Assembly (NCBI GenBank): GCA_036674765.1 | Contig: JARVKI010000076.1 | Location: 62,001-126,000, forward strand | Reading direction: 5' to 3' | Length of the DNA: 64,000 bases | Source of the DNA: Seiridium cupressi | Taxonomy: Eukaryota > Ascomycota > Sordariomycetes > Amphisphaeriales > Sporocadaceae | Shown here: positions 24,606-34,426 of the stretch, piece by piece | How positions within the stretch are numbered: the stretch's first letter is position 1 | How the letters are laid out: each line of letters begins with the position of its first letter | Made by a program: the position numbers and the translations under genes | Notes under the pieces: model-generated | Told to the model about the DNA's origin: nothing | What the model saw: only the letters and a program-made list of their open reading frames with translations | Databases searched by the model: none

Positions 24606-25928
24606 AGCAGAGGACTTCATCGACCTTTTCTGTCAAAAGGGGTCGGCGTCAGCTTGATTTCTTTTTAGCCATGAGCGGCGAATGACTCGATAAAAAGCTA
24701 AGGAAGGATTTGAACAGCCGTTATACGTCGCTATCTCGAAAGCACTGTTCGTGACCCAGCTACGTATTCCAAACTCTATGATATACTGCGACATAGTAAG
24801 CAACAGAGAATGCATATTTTCCTCAAGTGCAAGTAACCAGTATGCACATGGTCTCTCAAGTGTGGCAAAGGAGACAGAAAGATGGACTCGCAAACCATAA
24901 GCCTAGCTACGTCAGCCTTAGCAGTGGAGAAGCGCAATCGACACATGATGATTGAAAAGGCACTGTAATTTAAATTTAATTATCGCTTTCGAGAAACTTC
25001 TACTATACGCTCTATCGTGTCAGACTTTTGTAAACTCGCCTACTGATTCTTGACGTCATTTACGTTTTCGAACGCTGCTGTAAAGCTTGAATGGACTTGA
25101 GATAACCTATCCTCTCCATGCTTGAAGTCACCTGTCAAGCGAAGATAGTAGCTGAAGTGTCGTTGCCGTCCGCATTGCGTACTCGAATTAGGTGGTTAAT
25201 CATGTTATTGTCCCGACATTTGTTTCCCAATATACCCCGCACCAATATCAGCAGCCGAATAGACTGCAGTTTTGTCAGAATGGCGTGCTGCGTACGTCCG
25301 TGTACTGGCTGAACCAGAGATTCCGCAGTCCCATGCAACTCAGTCGACCTGTAACAATGACCAATGAGGTATTTTTGATATTCCCTTGTAGTTTAGGGCA
25401 AACCGTGACAGGGAAAGCGAGTGGCGGATGCGGCTCCTCGTTCCGCCGGCATTGATCACATCATGTCAGACCATGTGAGCAGCTAACTACGAAGAGGAAT
25501 ATGCCGTTGCATAGCATCAAGATACCCTGCAGGGATAACGCGTGTGTCATGCGCTGCTGACAAGCATTTCTGCTCTCTTGGTGTTCAAGGCAAGTGACCA
25601 ACCAGCAGCAAGCCTCGTAGGCTCCAGGGATTAGTGTTGACGTAATGGAGTAGGCATGGAGCTACTTACTGTAGGCACGGACCGGGGCGGGTATCGAGAC
25701 CCAGTAATTAGTGGCCGGATAAACCGCCGCCGCTCCCGGGTCTCCTAACCCCACGGGGCGGGATTACGGGGTGGATTTAGAGACAAGGATGCGCGTCACC
25801 CCATCAAGTCGGTTGCTCGTAAGGATACGTACCGGTAGCCATTGGATTGCAAAGCTTAAATACCTAACTACCTCGGTAGTCAACCTCTAGTATGCAGTGT
25901 GACCGTACCCAGTGCATACTCGCCCAAC
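24606..25928. promoter_or_regulatory. Intergenic, upstream of Zn2Cys6 regulator
   Basis: 1.3 kb without a supportable gene. The proximal part, about 25680-25770, is GC-rich and holds several CGG/CCG triplets: CCGCTCCCGG at 25730-25739 (everted triplets 4 bp apart, but not the ANNT core) and the near-palindrome CCCCACGGGG at 25749-25758. These could be self-regulatory sites; this is inference. Confidence 0.35.
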
Positions 25929-27116
25929 ATGTCGTCGTCGCCCATCAGCCACAGTTCTCATTCCCGTGCCTCCCGCAAGCAGGAGATACCCGCCAACTTG
26001 ATTCTGAACTGGCAGAGCTCGACGTTGCAGGGGGTCAAGCCCCTAATGCGGCGGCCCAAGACGGCGTGCGAGCGATGCCGAACAGCAAAGGTAAAGTGCC
26101 CCGGAGACGGCGAGCGCGACTGCGCGCGCTGTACCAGTCGGGGGCTTTCTTGCAGATACGCACAGTCGGCTCCGTTACCGAGTCCGGCTTTCTCCGGGCC
26201 TCAATCTGGTGCGAACCGAACGGTGCAGGAGGATACCCAGATGGGCTTTCGTGCAGCAGACCCCGTGGCCTTCTTGGGCGAGGCCAACGGCATCTTTCAG
26301 CAAATGCTCGATTCTTCCGGGGACTGGTCCAACATGAACGATACCTGCCCGCCAGAGGGCGGATTGGACCAGCATATGGACTGGGCCGCGGTGGACCCAT
26401 CCCTGGATTGGTCGTCGAGGGACAGAGACATGGCGGGCGGCCTGCTCATCACCTCTATAACACCCCCGTCAACCTTGTCCAATACTGCCGACCATACTCC
26501 TACTTCCGATGAGCAGCAGTCCCTTTCGAGACTCGGTCTCTACCCGTTCGTCACCAGCACAACTGCTACAAGCGAACTATCGCAACAAAACCTGTTCGCC
26601 TCGCAAAGCTGCCAATGCCGCTCGGGCCTTCTAGTAATTATCCCTAACGCCCGGGCGGCGCTGCAAAAGCGTCGGCTCGACGTTGTTTGTGAGGTGACAG
26701 CCGACCTGGTGCGAAAATGCCAGGACATCGTCGATTGCCGAGAATGCGATATTAACTGTACCGATTTGATCTGCATTATGTCTATTTTCCAGGAGGCCGA
26801 CGGCTGTTTTGACTATATTGCTAATACTGATATCGATGGGACCATTACCGTAAGCCTAGGGTCGTACAAGACCATAGTGGACGAACCAGACGTCAAACAC
26901 TGGAGGAGGATGTTAGTTATGCAGTTAATAAGGCGGGGCAACGACTTGCTAAACTCGATTAGTGCTAAAGGTCAGGATTTGTTGGAACGTTTAAACCCGG
27001 GGTGTCGTTTGGGGAAAACGAATATCGACTATCTGGAAGCTGTAATTCGAAATTCTAGAGACAATTTTCACCAGATTATAAAAGGATTTCGTGAGGAGGC
27101 AAGGATGGCAAAGTAG
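25929..27116 (+). CDS. Zn2Cys6 transcription factor, likely cluster regulator
   Basis: An intronless frame of 395 residues from the ATG at 25929. The binuclear zinc cluster lies at residues 47-75, with six Cys at 47, 50, 57, 65, 68 and 75 (ACERC..AKVKC.....DCARC...GLSC), preceded by the basic LMRRPK. The spacing is CX2CX6CX7CX2CX6C. The middle is acidic and low in complexity. The last 150 residues contain a helical segment (RRLDVVCEVTADLVRKCQDIVDC onward) as in AflR-like regulators, with no large fungal-trans domain. It sits in the centre of the cluster and is the only cluster gene that is not part of a divergent pair. Its likely role is activation of the four divergent promoters. Confidence 0.88.
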   Translation: MSSSPISHSSHSRASRKQEIPANLILNWQSSTLQGVKPLMRRPKTACERCRTAKVKCPGDGERDCARCTSRGLSCRYAQSAPLPSPAFSGPQSGANRTVQEDTQMGFRAADPVAFLGEANGIFQQMLDSSGDWSNMNDTCPPEGGLDQHMDWAAVDPSLDWSSRDRDMAGGLLITSITPPSTLSNTADHTPTSDEQQSLSRLGLYPFVTSTTATSELSQQNLFASQSCQCRSGLLVIIPNARAALQKRRLDVVCEVTADLVRKCQDIVDCRECDINCTDLICIMSIFQEADGCFDYIANTDIDGTITVSLGSYKTIVDEPDVKHWRRMLVMQLIRRGNDLLNSISAKGQDLLERLNPGCRLGKTNIDYLEAVIRNSRDNFHQIIKGFREEARMAK

Positions 27117-27371
27117 ACATTCCATGTATACTACTGGCTGAAGCTGAGACCGGTGCAATGAGACAAAACTTAGGGACACGAAAGCCGAATCAAAATTATG
27201 GAGTTTCTGGGCTTGGTTGGTATGCTGACTATTGGTCCATGTCTATTGGCAGAGGAGCCACAAAGAATGCGGGTTCCATTTACTCTCTCCAGTTTTCCAG
27301 TGGCTAGTCAAAACGGGGATCATCCTGCCGTCTTCCCAGCTGAGTTTACCAGATGACTCGCGACCGGCTAT

Positions 27372-28532
27372 TTACTGAACCTCCATCACCTTGGTTGACC
27401 ATGCTCCAATACTTCTTGCTACATCCTTCGCACTTTCCGCCCAACCCGTATCGGCCCCTAGCAGCAGCGTGTCGTGCGGTGCCGCATCCTCATAGTACGT
27501 CTCCACGCGATTTCCAGCCACGGCCTTCATCTCCTTGACCCAGGCCGTGCATTCCACCTCCAAGACCTCGGCTTCCCCTACGGTGAGAAGCATCGGTACC
27601 TTACTGCTGAATGGGTGCCCGAGTGCCGTGATGTACGGGTGCTCCACAGACACGAGGGCTGTGTATACACGGGCTGCCCAGGCGCACATCTCGAACGGCA
27701 TGTAGTCGGTTGCCCAGTGGGGGTTCGACTTAAATGTGGCCAGCGCCGTAGGGCCTAGTGCGCTCCCCGGCTCGACCCAGGGACTCACAAAAACCGCGCC
27801 TAGAGGCCGAGGAATACCCAGTTGGGGCCCGAATTCCTCAATGTAACGGATGAGTGAGATGGCCAGGGTGCCACCCGCGCTGTCGCCCGAGATTATAATG
27901 TTATCTGGCGGCAAGTCAAGTGTGTTGAGCAGATACAGGTAGCTAGTCAATGAGTCCTGTAACGCGGCCGGAAATGGATTCTGCCCGCCGTAGCCGGAAA
28001 GACGGTATTGCGGGGCATAGATGGACGTGACGCCGGCCTCTGTGAGCAGTGTATCAGCGAGGAAACGCATCTGCTTTGCACGGCCTGAACCCCACACAAA
28101 GGCACCACCGTGGAGGTGGAGGACAACAAGGTCTGCGGCTCCGGGAATCGGCTTGGCCGGAGGGAACCATGTTATGCCTATCGGCGCGGGCTGTACGTCT
28201 GGGTGGTGGAGAGGCCCCGTGTAGAGTGTCAAGGCACCAGGCGCGATGACCTTGAACTCGTCCTCGCCAGGCTCGAGGGACAGTTCCTCCGTGATGCCCA
28301 GTCTGGCGAACAGTTCGCTCTCCTCCCGGCCGATCCATGCTACCAAGGTCTTGAAGAGGGTCCATTTCTTGCTGGCATGTGGCCGTGGGAATGTGGCGAG
28401 GCGAACAAGCCAAAAGGGTACCCGCGCCAGGATCCAGGTCTTGTATCCCAGCCAATACAGGAAGCGTAGCGGCTGGTAGGATTTGAGGGGGAATCCCGGC
28501 GCGTCAAGGTGGTTGGATTCCAAGCTTGGCAT
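27372..28532 (-). CDS. HSL-family alpha/beta hydrolase (esterase/deacylase)
   Basis: A single exon of 386 residues. The oxyanion-hole motif HGGAF is at 141-145. The nucleophile is Ser218 in GDSAGG and the catalytic His is 353 (APHD). The acid is probably within VGEAEVLEVE (319-328). N-terminal residues 20-48 are hydrophobic and could tether the protein to a membrane. Members of the hormone-sensitive-lipase/arylacetamide-deacetylase family cleave small esters and amides. In fungal clusters they often release, deacetylate or hydrolyse pathway products. The NRPS has no thioesterase, so a releasing role is possible but unproven. It shares its promoter with the A-T-C protein. Confidence 0.9.
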   Translation of the reverse strand: MPSLESNHLDAPGFPLKSYQPLRFLYWLGYKTWILARVPFWLVRLATFPRPHASKKWTLFKTLVAWIGREESELFARLGITEELSLEPGEDEFKVIAPGALTLYTGPLHHPDVQPAPIGITWFPPAKPIPGAADLVVLHLHGGAFVWGSGRAKQMRFLADTLLTEAGVTSIYAPQYRLSGYGGQNPFPAALQDSLTSYLYLLNTLDLPPDNIIISGDSAGGTLAISLIRYIEEFGPQLGIPRPLGAVFVSPWVEPGSALGPTALATFKSNPHWATDYMPFEMCAWAARVYTALVSVEHPYITALGHPFSSKVPMLLTVGEAEVLEVECTAWVKEMKAVAGNRVETYYEDAAPHDTLLLGADTGWAESAKDVARSIGAWSTKVMEVQ

Positions 28533-28925
28533 GGTGCTGCGCTAAGGAAGACAAACATCAATCGAGGAAGCCGACGAATGCAGTCTGCTGCGAGGAACTT
28601 TTTGACAAAGTGCTGCTAGCTCGGAAAGATGTACTGGTGGGGGTTCCATTCGCCATCCCGAGTTCGGATGCAGACACGGCGTTGACGACAAAGGGCGCCG
28701 CCGAAAGTGGTATGAATCCTTTCGGATTATGCGGAGAATTACATGCCATTTCAGGAGATCTAGAGGCTGCACGGCCGGCACACCGCGACCAGGATGAATT
28801 GATCTCCAGGGGTCTAACTTGGGTGCCCACAGCGGTGCGTATATAGAACGACGAAAAAGAAAGAAGGTGCATTGGTGGCCAGCAGTCTCCTGCCTGGTTA
28901 GCGTAATTGAGACCAAAACAGCATA
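28533..28925. promoter_or_regulatory. Shared promoter, hydrolase / A-T-C protein
   Basis: A 393-bp divergent intergenic region containing CCGAGTTCGG at 28658-28667. No gene lies within it. Confidence 0.5.
28658..28667. promoter_or_regulatory. Candidate regulator site CCGAGTTCGG
   Basis: The third CCGA-N2-TCGG copy (outer bases palindromic, centre GT), about 125 bp before the hydrolase ATG and 260 bp before the A-T-C ATG. Confidence 0.4.
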
Positions 28926-31900
28926 ATGCCGGCCGAAAAAGTTCTCCTCAGTGAGATCACGACCCCGGGGCTGGCGCCAAGCCCCGGCCCGCCAATATGG
29001 CACAAGTTCTTGGCGTCCGCCGAAGCTGAACCCGAAAGCCTCGCCCTCGTAGCGATGCATCAGCGTGCCGACCTCTACGGCTTTCCAAGTCTGCCCGACG
29101 AGGAGGACGTCACGTCGGGCCCGGCATCTCCAACTTACCTCCGCTGGTCATACACAACCCTCAAACGCGCCATCGTGCGCCTTGTGGCAGGCCTACAAAG
29201 CATCGGCGTGGACGATGGCACACCCATCATCAGCTTCCTGCCGCTGGGTGCCGAGGGTTCACTGGCTCTATGGGCTGCCGAGGCACTGGACTGCATTTGG
29301 ATCCCGCTGAATGCCCGGACTATTGCCAACTCCACTGAAGTCACGCATATGGTCCGTACGGGTTTGAGCGTAGCTGCACCGGCGAAGAGGCCCATCGTCC
29401 TAGTCGAAGATGCCGAGGCGGCCAGAAAGATCGATGAACTGAGGCTGGACCAGCTCGCGGGGGCATTTAAGGTCATTGTAAATGACCAAGCCGTAAGCCC
29501 AGGGTGGGCCGCGTTCGCGGAGTTGATGGCAGAGAATCAGCATCAGCTCAGCGAAGAAGTATTGCAGTGCGGTGGACATAAGTCGAGCTTCGTGGTCTTC
29601 ACCTCCGGTACAACCAGCTTGCCCAAGGGCGTTCATACGACGCCGTTGACGCATTTCGAGCGGTACCTCGAAGCCATGTGGCTGTCGCCACAATTCACTG
29701 GTCAACCGCCACCGCGTGCTCTATGTGCTGGGCCCGCAAACCATGTACCAGGGCGCTACCAACAGGTGTGGCCCTTATGCATGCGCGGCACCGCCGTGTA
29801 TGCTTCCCCTGCCTTCGACCTGGAGCGCACGGCCGAAGCTCTTGTCAAGGAGAAGATCACACACGTGGCCCTTGTGCCAACCATGGTCATAGCCCTTGCG
29901 AACGAGCTGAAACAACCTTTGAAATACCTGCGCGAGGTTCGTGTAGGTAGCGCTGGAGTCCTGCCCGAGGTGGCCCGCATGTGCATTGACCAGCTAGGAG
30001 CTGATCGGGTGCAAGTCGGCTACGGCATGACTGAGGGGCTGTATATCTTCTCGGGCCTCCGACCTCTCGAAGAGCTCATTGACGGCGAAGACGTCGCAGT
30101 CGGCTGGCCTCAGCCGGAGGCCACGGTCAAGATCTGCGATCCAGAAACGGGCGAGATAGTGCCGCGGGGAGTGTCCGGGGTGGCCCACTACGCTGGTCCG
30201 ACGGCGGCGCGCGAGTATATCGGCGGAAATCTGGCAGACGTATGTTATCAAGACGCTGACGGACGGCACTGGCTCAATACCGGAGACGTTGGCAGGATTG
30301 ATGATCATGACCGGCTGTTTCTCACAGGCCGACAGAAGGACATGATCATCAGGGGAGGCGAAAACATCTCTCCGGCCGCCATAGAGGCTGCATTAAACAC
30401 GGATCCCGCAATTGCGGCCTTGAGACCCCAGGTTGTAGGCGCGCCAGACGACATCGCCGGGCAAGTTCCCGTTGTCATCGTTCTCGGGGATGTCGACAGG
30501 AAAGTCAAACAGGGGATTCTGGGACTTGTGCTAGCAAAGATGGGCTCGTCCTATCTTCCGGATGACGTTGTATCTGTAGAGGACCTGGGTCTCCGTGAAT
30601 ACCCGCTCACTACGTCGGGCAAGATCCAAAGGAAGGAACTGGAGAGCCTAGTCCGTAGGCGACGCCAAACTCGAGCTCTGGATACCCAGACTCGTGACGT
30701 TGCCACCGTCGTCCGGCAGGTGTGGGCGAAGTCGATTGGCCTGGCCCCGTCTGACCTGGATGAAGAGGCGCCAATTGCCAGTTTTGGTGATAGTATCACG
30801 GTCATGCGTGTCCGAGCCGAGATCAGGCGCACGCTAGGGACAGCGCCGTCGATAGTTGACATTCTCAACTCCGAGAGCGTCGCGGCACTAGTCAAGCTCG
30901 TTGAGGCGCAGAATCCTGCTGCAGGTGATGTTGATACGACCCCCAAGCGCGAAGGGCCGCCCCAGGCGGAGGACATGGTTCACCTTGCGTTAGATACAGA
31001 TGGGAGCGAGCTCGAACGCACCAAGGCCGTTGTGTCAGGAACGATTGGAAATCATGGGTTCAGCTGGGACGACGTCGAGGACATAACTCCGGGCTACGAC
31101 TTCTCCAGCATACAGCGGCACGAGGAAGAATACGAGACATGGAAGTTCTTGTATGGGTATGTGATCAAAGACACGGACAAAGCGACATTGCGTCGAGCGC
31201 TTGAGTCGACGTTATCCCACCACAGGGTCCTTGCATCCTTCCTTGTTGATGACCCGGCGCTGCTAGGCGGCAGAGACATCTTGCACGTCCTCATGCAGCA
31301 GTCTCAGAGGTATCTGGACCTAATCATCCAGGACGACGGGGAGATGGAGACAGTCGACAAGTTCCACACCCTGCTCCTGAAGACCCAGTTCGCTTCTTCC
31401 CCAGGTCCCATGGCGCAGTTTTTCCTATACACCATCTCCTCAACTGGGGAAACGGCATTGCTTGCTGCGATAAATCATACGGTCATGGACGGCTTCTCCG
31501 TGGACCTTTTCCTGGAAGACCTCGATCAGGCTCTCAGCAACCCTCGGGCCCGTCCTCGCCGCGTGGACTACAAGGCCTGGGCCGATAACCACTACTCCTT
31601 GCGATCTTCCCTCCCCGCGCAGGCTTCAGTGGCATTTCACGCAGCCCGTCTCGTAGACGTTGCGGCTCACCACGCTGCAGCTCTCTACCCCCCAATCTCG
31701 AGGGCGCGGGCTCGAGATGCACGCGCCTGTGACCGCGCCCACAAGCCCCTACAGGCTAACTACCATACCGAATGGATTCCGCTCAGTCCGTTCGAGGTCA
31801 TCCGTCAGCGCCATGGGATCCAGCCTTCGGTTGTGGTCAAGGCCGCCATAGCGCTATTTAACGCGCGCAAGACAGGGCACACACACGCGCTTTTCTCGTC

Positions 31901-32429
31901 CCTCGAGTCAAACCGCAGTCGCTTCTCCTCCTTCCTACCCACCGGCGTGGTCGTCGCACAGGAGGGTGCTGACGTTGCCGGCCCAACGTATATGCCCGTC
32001 ATTGACGTCGTATCCATCCCGCGCAACGAACCTGTGTCGTCCTTTGTACGCCGACTGGCTGATGACGGCGCCCTCCTCACGAGACACGCGGCCGCACCGT
32101 GGTATGCGCTCAGGGAGGCAATCGCACCTGAGGCCGGGCCTCTCATACCCGAGATTGTGGCTGCGCAGGTTTTCAACTGGCTGGGACCCATTGGAGGAGG
32201 CGGAGCATTTGAGAAGATAGAGCTGGTAGATGCAATGGTCAGGCCCAAGATTGGAGTACGGGTCATGGCAGGGGAAAGTAGGGAGAAGGGGGAAATATTC
32301 TTATGGGTGGATGGAGACGGGTTTGGAACACTGAACGAGTTCAAGTCAATCACCCACGAGGCTACCCAGATTGTGAGGTGGTTAGTTGATGAAGGCAACT
32401 GGGACAAGGAAGTCGGAGAGATCATCTGA
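28926..32429 (+). CDS. NRPS-like A-T-C protein with acyl-CoA-ligase-type adenylation domain
   Basis: One uninterrupted frame of 1167 residues. Residues about 20-580 are an adenylation domain. It has FTSGTTSLPKG at 225-235, YGMTEG at 366-371, NTGDVGRID, and RQKDMIIRGGENISPAAIE at 469-487, a signature closer to acyl-CoA synthetases than to amino-acid A domains. The catalytic Lys566 lies in TTSGKIQRK. A carrier domain follows, with Ser623 in FGDSI. Residues about 715-1165 form a condensation-like domain with NHTVMDG (H851, D855, G856). The arrangement suggests that an acid is activated, held on the carrier, then joined to an acceptor by the C domain. With the T-first NRPS of this cluster it could form a split assembly line. 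There is no release domain. Confidence 0.9.
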   Translation: MPAEKVLLSEITTPGLAPSPGPPIWHKFLASAEAEPESLALVAMHQRADLYGFPSLPDEEDVTSGPASPTYLRWSYTTLKRAIVRLVAGLQSIGVDDGTPIISFLPLGAEGSLALWAAEALDCIWIPLNARTIANSTEVTHMVRTGLSVAAPAKRPIVLVEDAEAARKIDELRLDQLAGAFKVIVNDQAVSPGWAAFAELMAENQHQLSEEVLQCGGHKSSFVVFTSGTTSLPKGVHTTPLTHFERYLEAMWLSPQFTGQPPPRALCAGPANHVPGRYQQVWPLCMRGTAVYASPAFDLERTAEALVKEKITHVALVPTMVIALANELKQPLKYLREVRVGSAGVLPEVARMCIDQLGADRVQVGYGMTEGLYIFSGLRPLEELIDGEDVAVGWPQPEATVKICDPETGEIVPRGVSGVAHYAGPTAAREYIGGNLADVCYQDADGRHWLNTGDVGRIDDHDRLFLTGRQKDMIIRGGENISPAAIEAALNTDPAIAALRPQVVGAPDDIAGQVPVVIVLGDVDRKVKQGILGLVLAKMGSSYLPDDVVSVEDLGLREYPLTTSGKIQRKELESLVRRRRQTRALDTQTRDVATVVRQVWAKSIGLAPSDLDEEAPIASFGDSITVMRVRAEIRRTLGTAPSIVDILNSESVAALVKLVEAQNPAAGDVDTTPKREGPPQAEDMVHLALDTDGSELERTKAVVSGTIGNHGFSWDDVEDITPGYDFSSIQRHEEEYETWKFLYGYVIKDTDKATLRRALESTLSHHRVLASFLVDDPALLGGRDILHVLMQQSQRYLDLIIQDDGEMETVDKFHTLLLKTQFASSPGPMAQFFLYTISSTGETALLAAINHTVMDGFSVDLFLEDLDQALSNPRARPRRVDYKAWADNHYSLRSSLPAQASVAFHAARLVDVAAHHAAALYPPISRARARDARACDRAHKPLQANYHTEWIPLSPFEVIRQRHGIQPSVVVKAAIALFNARKTGHTHALFSSLESNRSRFSSFLPTGVVVAQEGADVAGPTYMPVIDVVSIPRNEPVSSFVRRLADDGALLTRHAAAPWYALREAIAPEAGPLIPEIVAAQVFNWLGPIGGGGAFEKIELVDAMVRPKIGVRVMAGESREKGEIFLWVDGDGFGTLNEFKSITHEATQIVRWLVDEGNWDKEVGEII

Positions 32430-32716
32430 ATCGGATGGAGATGGTAGGCATGGTAGTCTTTGAGGCTCTTTGAATAACACCAAGTCAAGGACCTGGATGC
32501 ACGTCATGTATTGCGTAGGCTATTAAATTTTCATTACAACTGCTGTAATCGGAACTACTCTCGTACAGATAGGACTCAGAGGATGAAGAGTCTCCTCGTT
32601 CAGTCATACAGCCCTGTTCATCACTTCAAAACCGACTATGCCGGCCAGTAGGCGGTCCTGCATCTCATACAGGATGAGAGACGATCGCCTTCCCAGCAAA
32701 AAGGTACTAGATGCCA

Positions 32717-34426
32717 TTATGCAGGGGCAGTCGCAGCAGCCCCGAACAACTTCTTCCTTGGTAGGAACAGGCTAAGCACAGCCGTCAAGCTTCCAGCTGT
32801 GATGACCAAAATATATGCCTTGCTCATGGCCGCTACAATCGCGTCCAACACTTGTGCCCTCAGACTGTCATCCAGAGTGGCCAAAAACCCGCTTGTTGCA
32901 CCCTCCATGGCTTCCTTGATCGACTCGGGTGAGACACCTGGTAGAATAGCCGCGATTGCCCTCTCGGAATCATTTAGAAACACAGTATTGGCAATAGCAA
33001 GTGAGATCGTGATCCCGACGAACTGGCCCAGCATGACCAAGCCGACGGCCGCAGGAATATCTGCCGGTGCAACAAATGCTTGAGCAGCTGAGAAGGGGAC
33101 CTGTAGCCACATGCCGACACCGGCACCTAGAATGACGGTGTATCCGTAGATGCGGCTCTCGGAAGTATCTACCTGCACCGTGTACATGAGTGCCGCGCCT
33201 GTCATAGCCAGCAGACCACCTGTAAGGATCCACGGCTGATAGTATCCAAACTTGCCCATCAGATGGCCGTTGGCAGTGATCATAATGACCATGACAACAA
33301 TAAATGGGAGCAGCCGAACACCAGCGTCTAGCGGGGAGTCGGACCGAGTAAACTGGAAGAAGGTTGGGACGAAGTAGATGGGTACAAAGGCAGAGGAACC
33401 ACCAGCCGCGCAGCAGGCGAAGAGTAGAAGGATGGTGGGGTTGTTAAAGATCTGCACCGGGAGAATGCGGCGAGCCAGAGTTGTTCCAATGAGGCGGACT
33501 TGCTGGATACCCAGGATGATGAATAACACGCCGGACGCGACGAAACAGCCGATGACTGGGCCCGAATTCCAAGAATAGATGACACCACCCCAATTGATAG
33601 CAAGGATGAAAGTCACGATGCCGCCAATCAGGAAGAGGTTGCCGAAATAGTCCATTTCTATCCAACGCGCTTTCAGGGACACGCCAGGGCGGGGATCGGC
33701 GTGGTTGGGCAGGAGGAAGATGTAGGATGGTACTGCAGGGACAGCGACGAGCAGGTTGATATAGAAGGCCCAGCGCCACCCAACAGATGATATGGCGAAA
33801 GCACCTCCGATGATGGGACCAAGTACTATACCGAAACCCCAGGTGATACCAGTGAGGCCAATATAAAAGGGACGCTCCTTCATGGTCGTGGTGGCAGCCA
33901 TGAGAGTCATGACACCCATGTAGATGCCCGAGCCGCCTGCGCCGGCGAGGGCGCGGCCCACGATCAACGCATTGACTGTGGGCGCAGCGCCACAGACAGC
34001 AGAGCCGACCTCGAAGATCAGCACGCAGACCAGGTAGAGTGTTTTGGCATTGAATTGGCCGTAGAGGCGTCCCCATGGCATGACCATGGCAGTGGCCGGC
34101 ATGACCAATCCATTGCTGAGCCACGATAATTGGTCGATGGCGCCAAAGTCGTTGATGATTGCAGTCTGAACATCGGCCACGACGGTGCAATCGAAGGCGT
34201 AGAGGAAAATGGAGGACAATAGGGCAATGTACGATATGGCCCATTTCCAGCCGTGTATGTTGCGTGGGGAGGTCTCGGGAGCTTCAGCTGCCTTGGCGCC
34301 CTCGACATCGTGTTCTTGCTTCTCGACGGCGGTGTGTTCGGTGTTGTCAGAATGCGCGTGGTCGGCGTTGTCAGAGGGTGCGCGGTCGGACGGAGGATCT
34401 CCGACAGTAGTGGTTTTCTCCGCCAT
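32717..34426 (-). CDS. MFS drug:H+ antiporter, 14-TM (DHA2/TRI12 type) exporter
   Basis: A single exon of 569 residues. A charged, disordered N-terminal tail of about 55 residues precedes about 14 hydrophobic segments. Family marks are DCTVVADVQTAI in TM1, GRLYGQFNAKTLYL between TM2 and TM3, GRALAGAGGSGIYMG, GPIIGGAF and GWRWAFYINL. The C-terminal part has QVPFSAAQAFVAPADIPAAVG and the loop SPESIKEAMEGA, as in fungal toxin and mycotoxin pumps. It probably exports the cluster product across the plasma membrane. It diverges from the ene-reductase gene and converges on the A-T-C gene with 287 bp between them, in which I see nothing else. Confidence 0.93.
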   Translation of the reverse strand: MAEKTTTVGDPPSDRAPSDNADHAHSDNTEHTAVEKQEHDVEGAKAAEAPETSPRNIHGWKWAISYIALLSSIFLYAFDCTVVADVQTAIINDFGAIDQLSWLSNGLVMPATAMVMPWGRLYGQFNAKTLYLVCVLIFEVGSAVCGAAPTVNALIVGRALAGAGGSGIYMGVMTLMAATTTMKERPFYIGLTGITWGFGIVLGPIIGGAFAISSVGWRWAFYINLLVAVPAVPSYIFLLPNHADPRPGVSLKARWIEMDYFGNLFLIGGIVTFILAINWGGVIYSWNSGPVIGCFVASGVLFIILGIQQVRLIGTTLARRILPVQIFNNPTILLLFACCAAGGSSAFVPIYFVPTFFQFTRSDSPLDAGVRLLPFIVVMVIMITANGHLMGKFGYYQPWILTGGLLAMTGAALMYTVQVDTSESRIYGYTVILGAGVGMWLQVPFSAAQAFVAPADIPAAVGLVMLGQFVGITISLAIANTVFLNDSERAIAAILPGVSPESIKEAMEGATSGFLATLDDSLRAQVLDAIVAAMSKAYILVITAGSLTAVLSLFLPRKKLFGAAATAPA

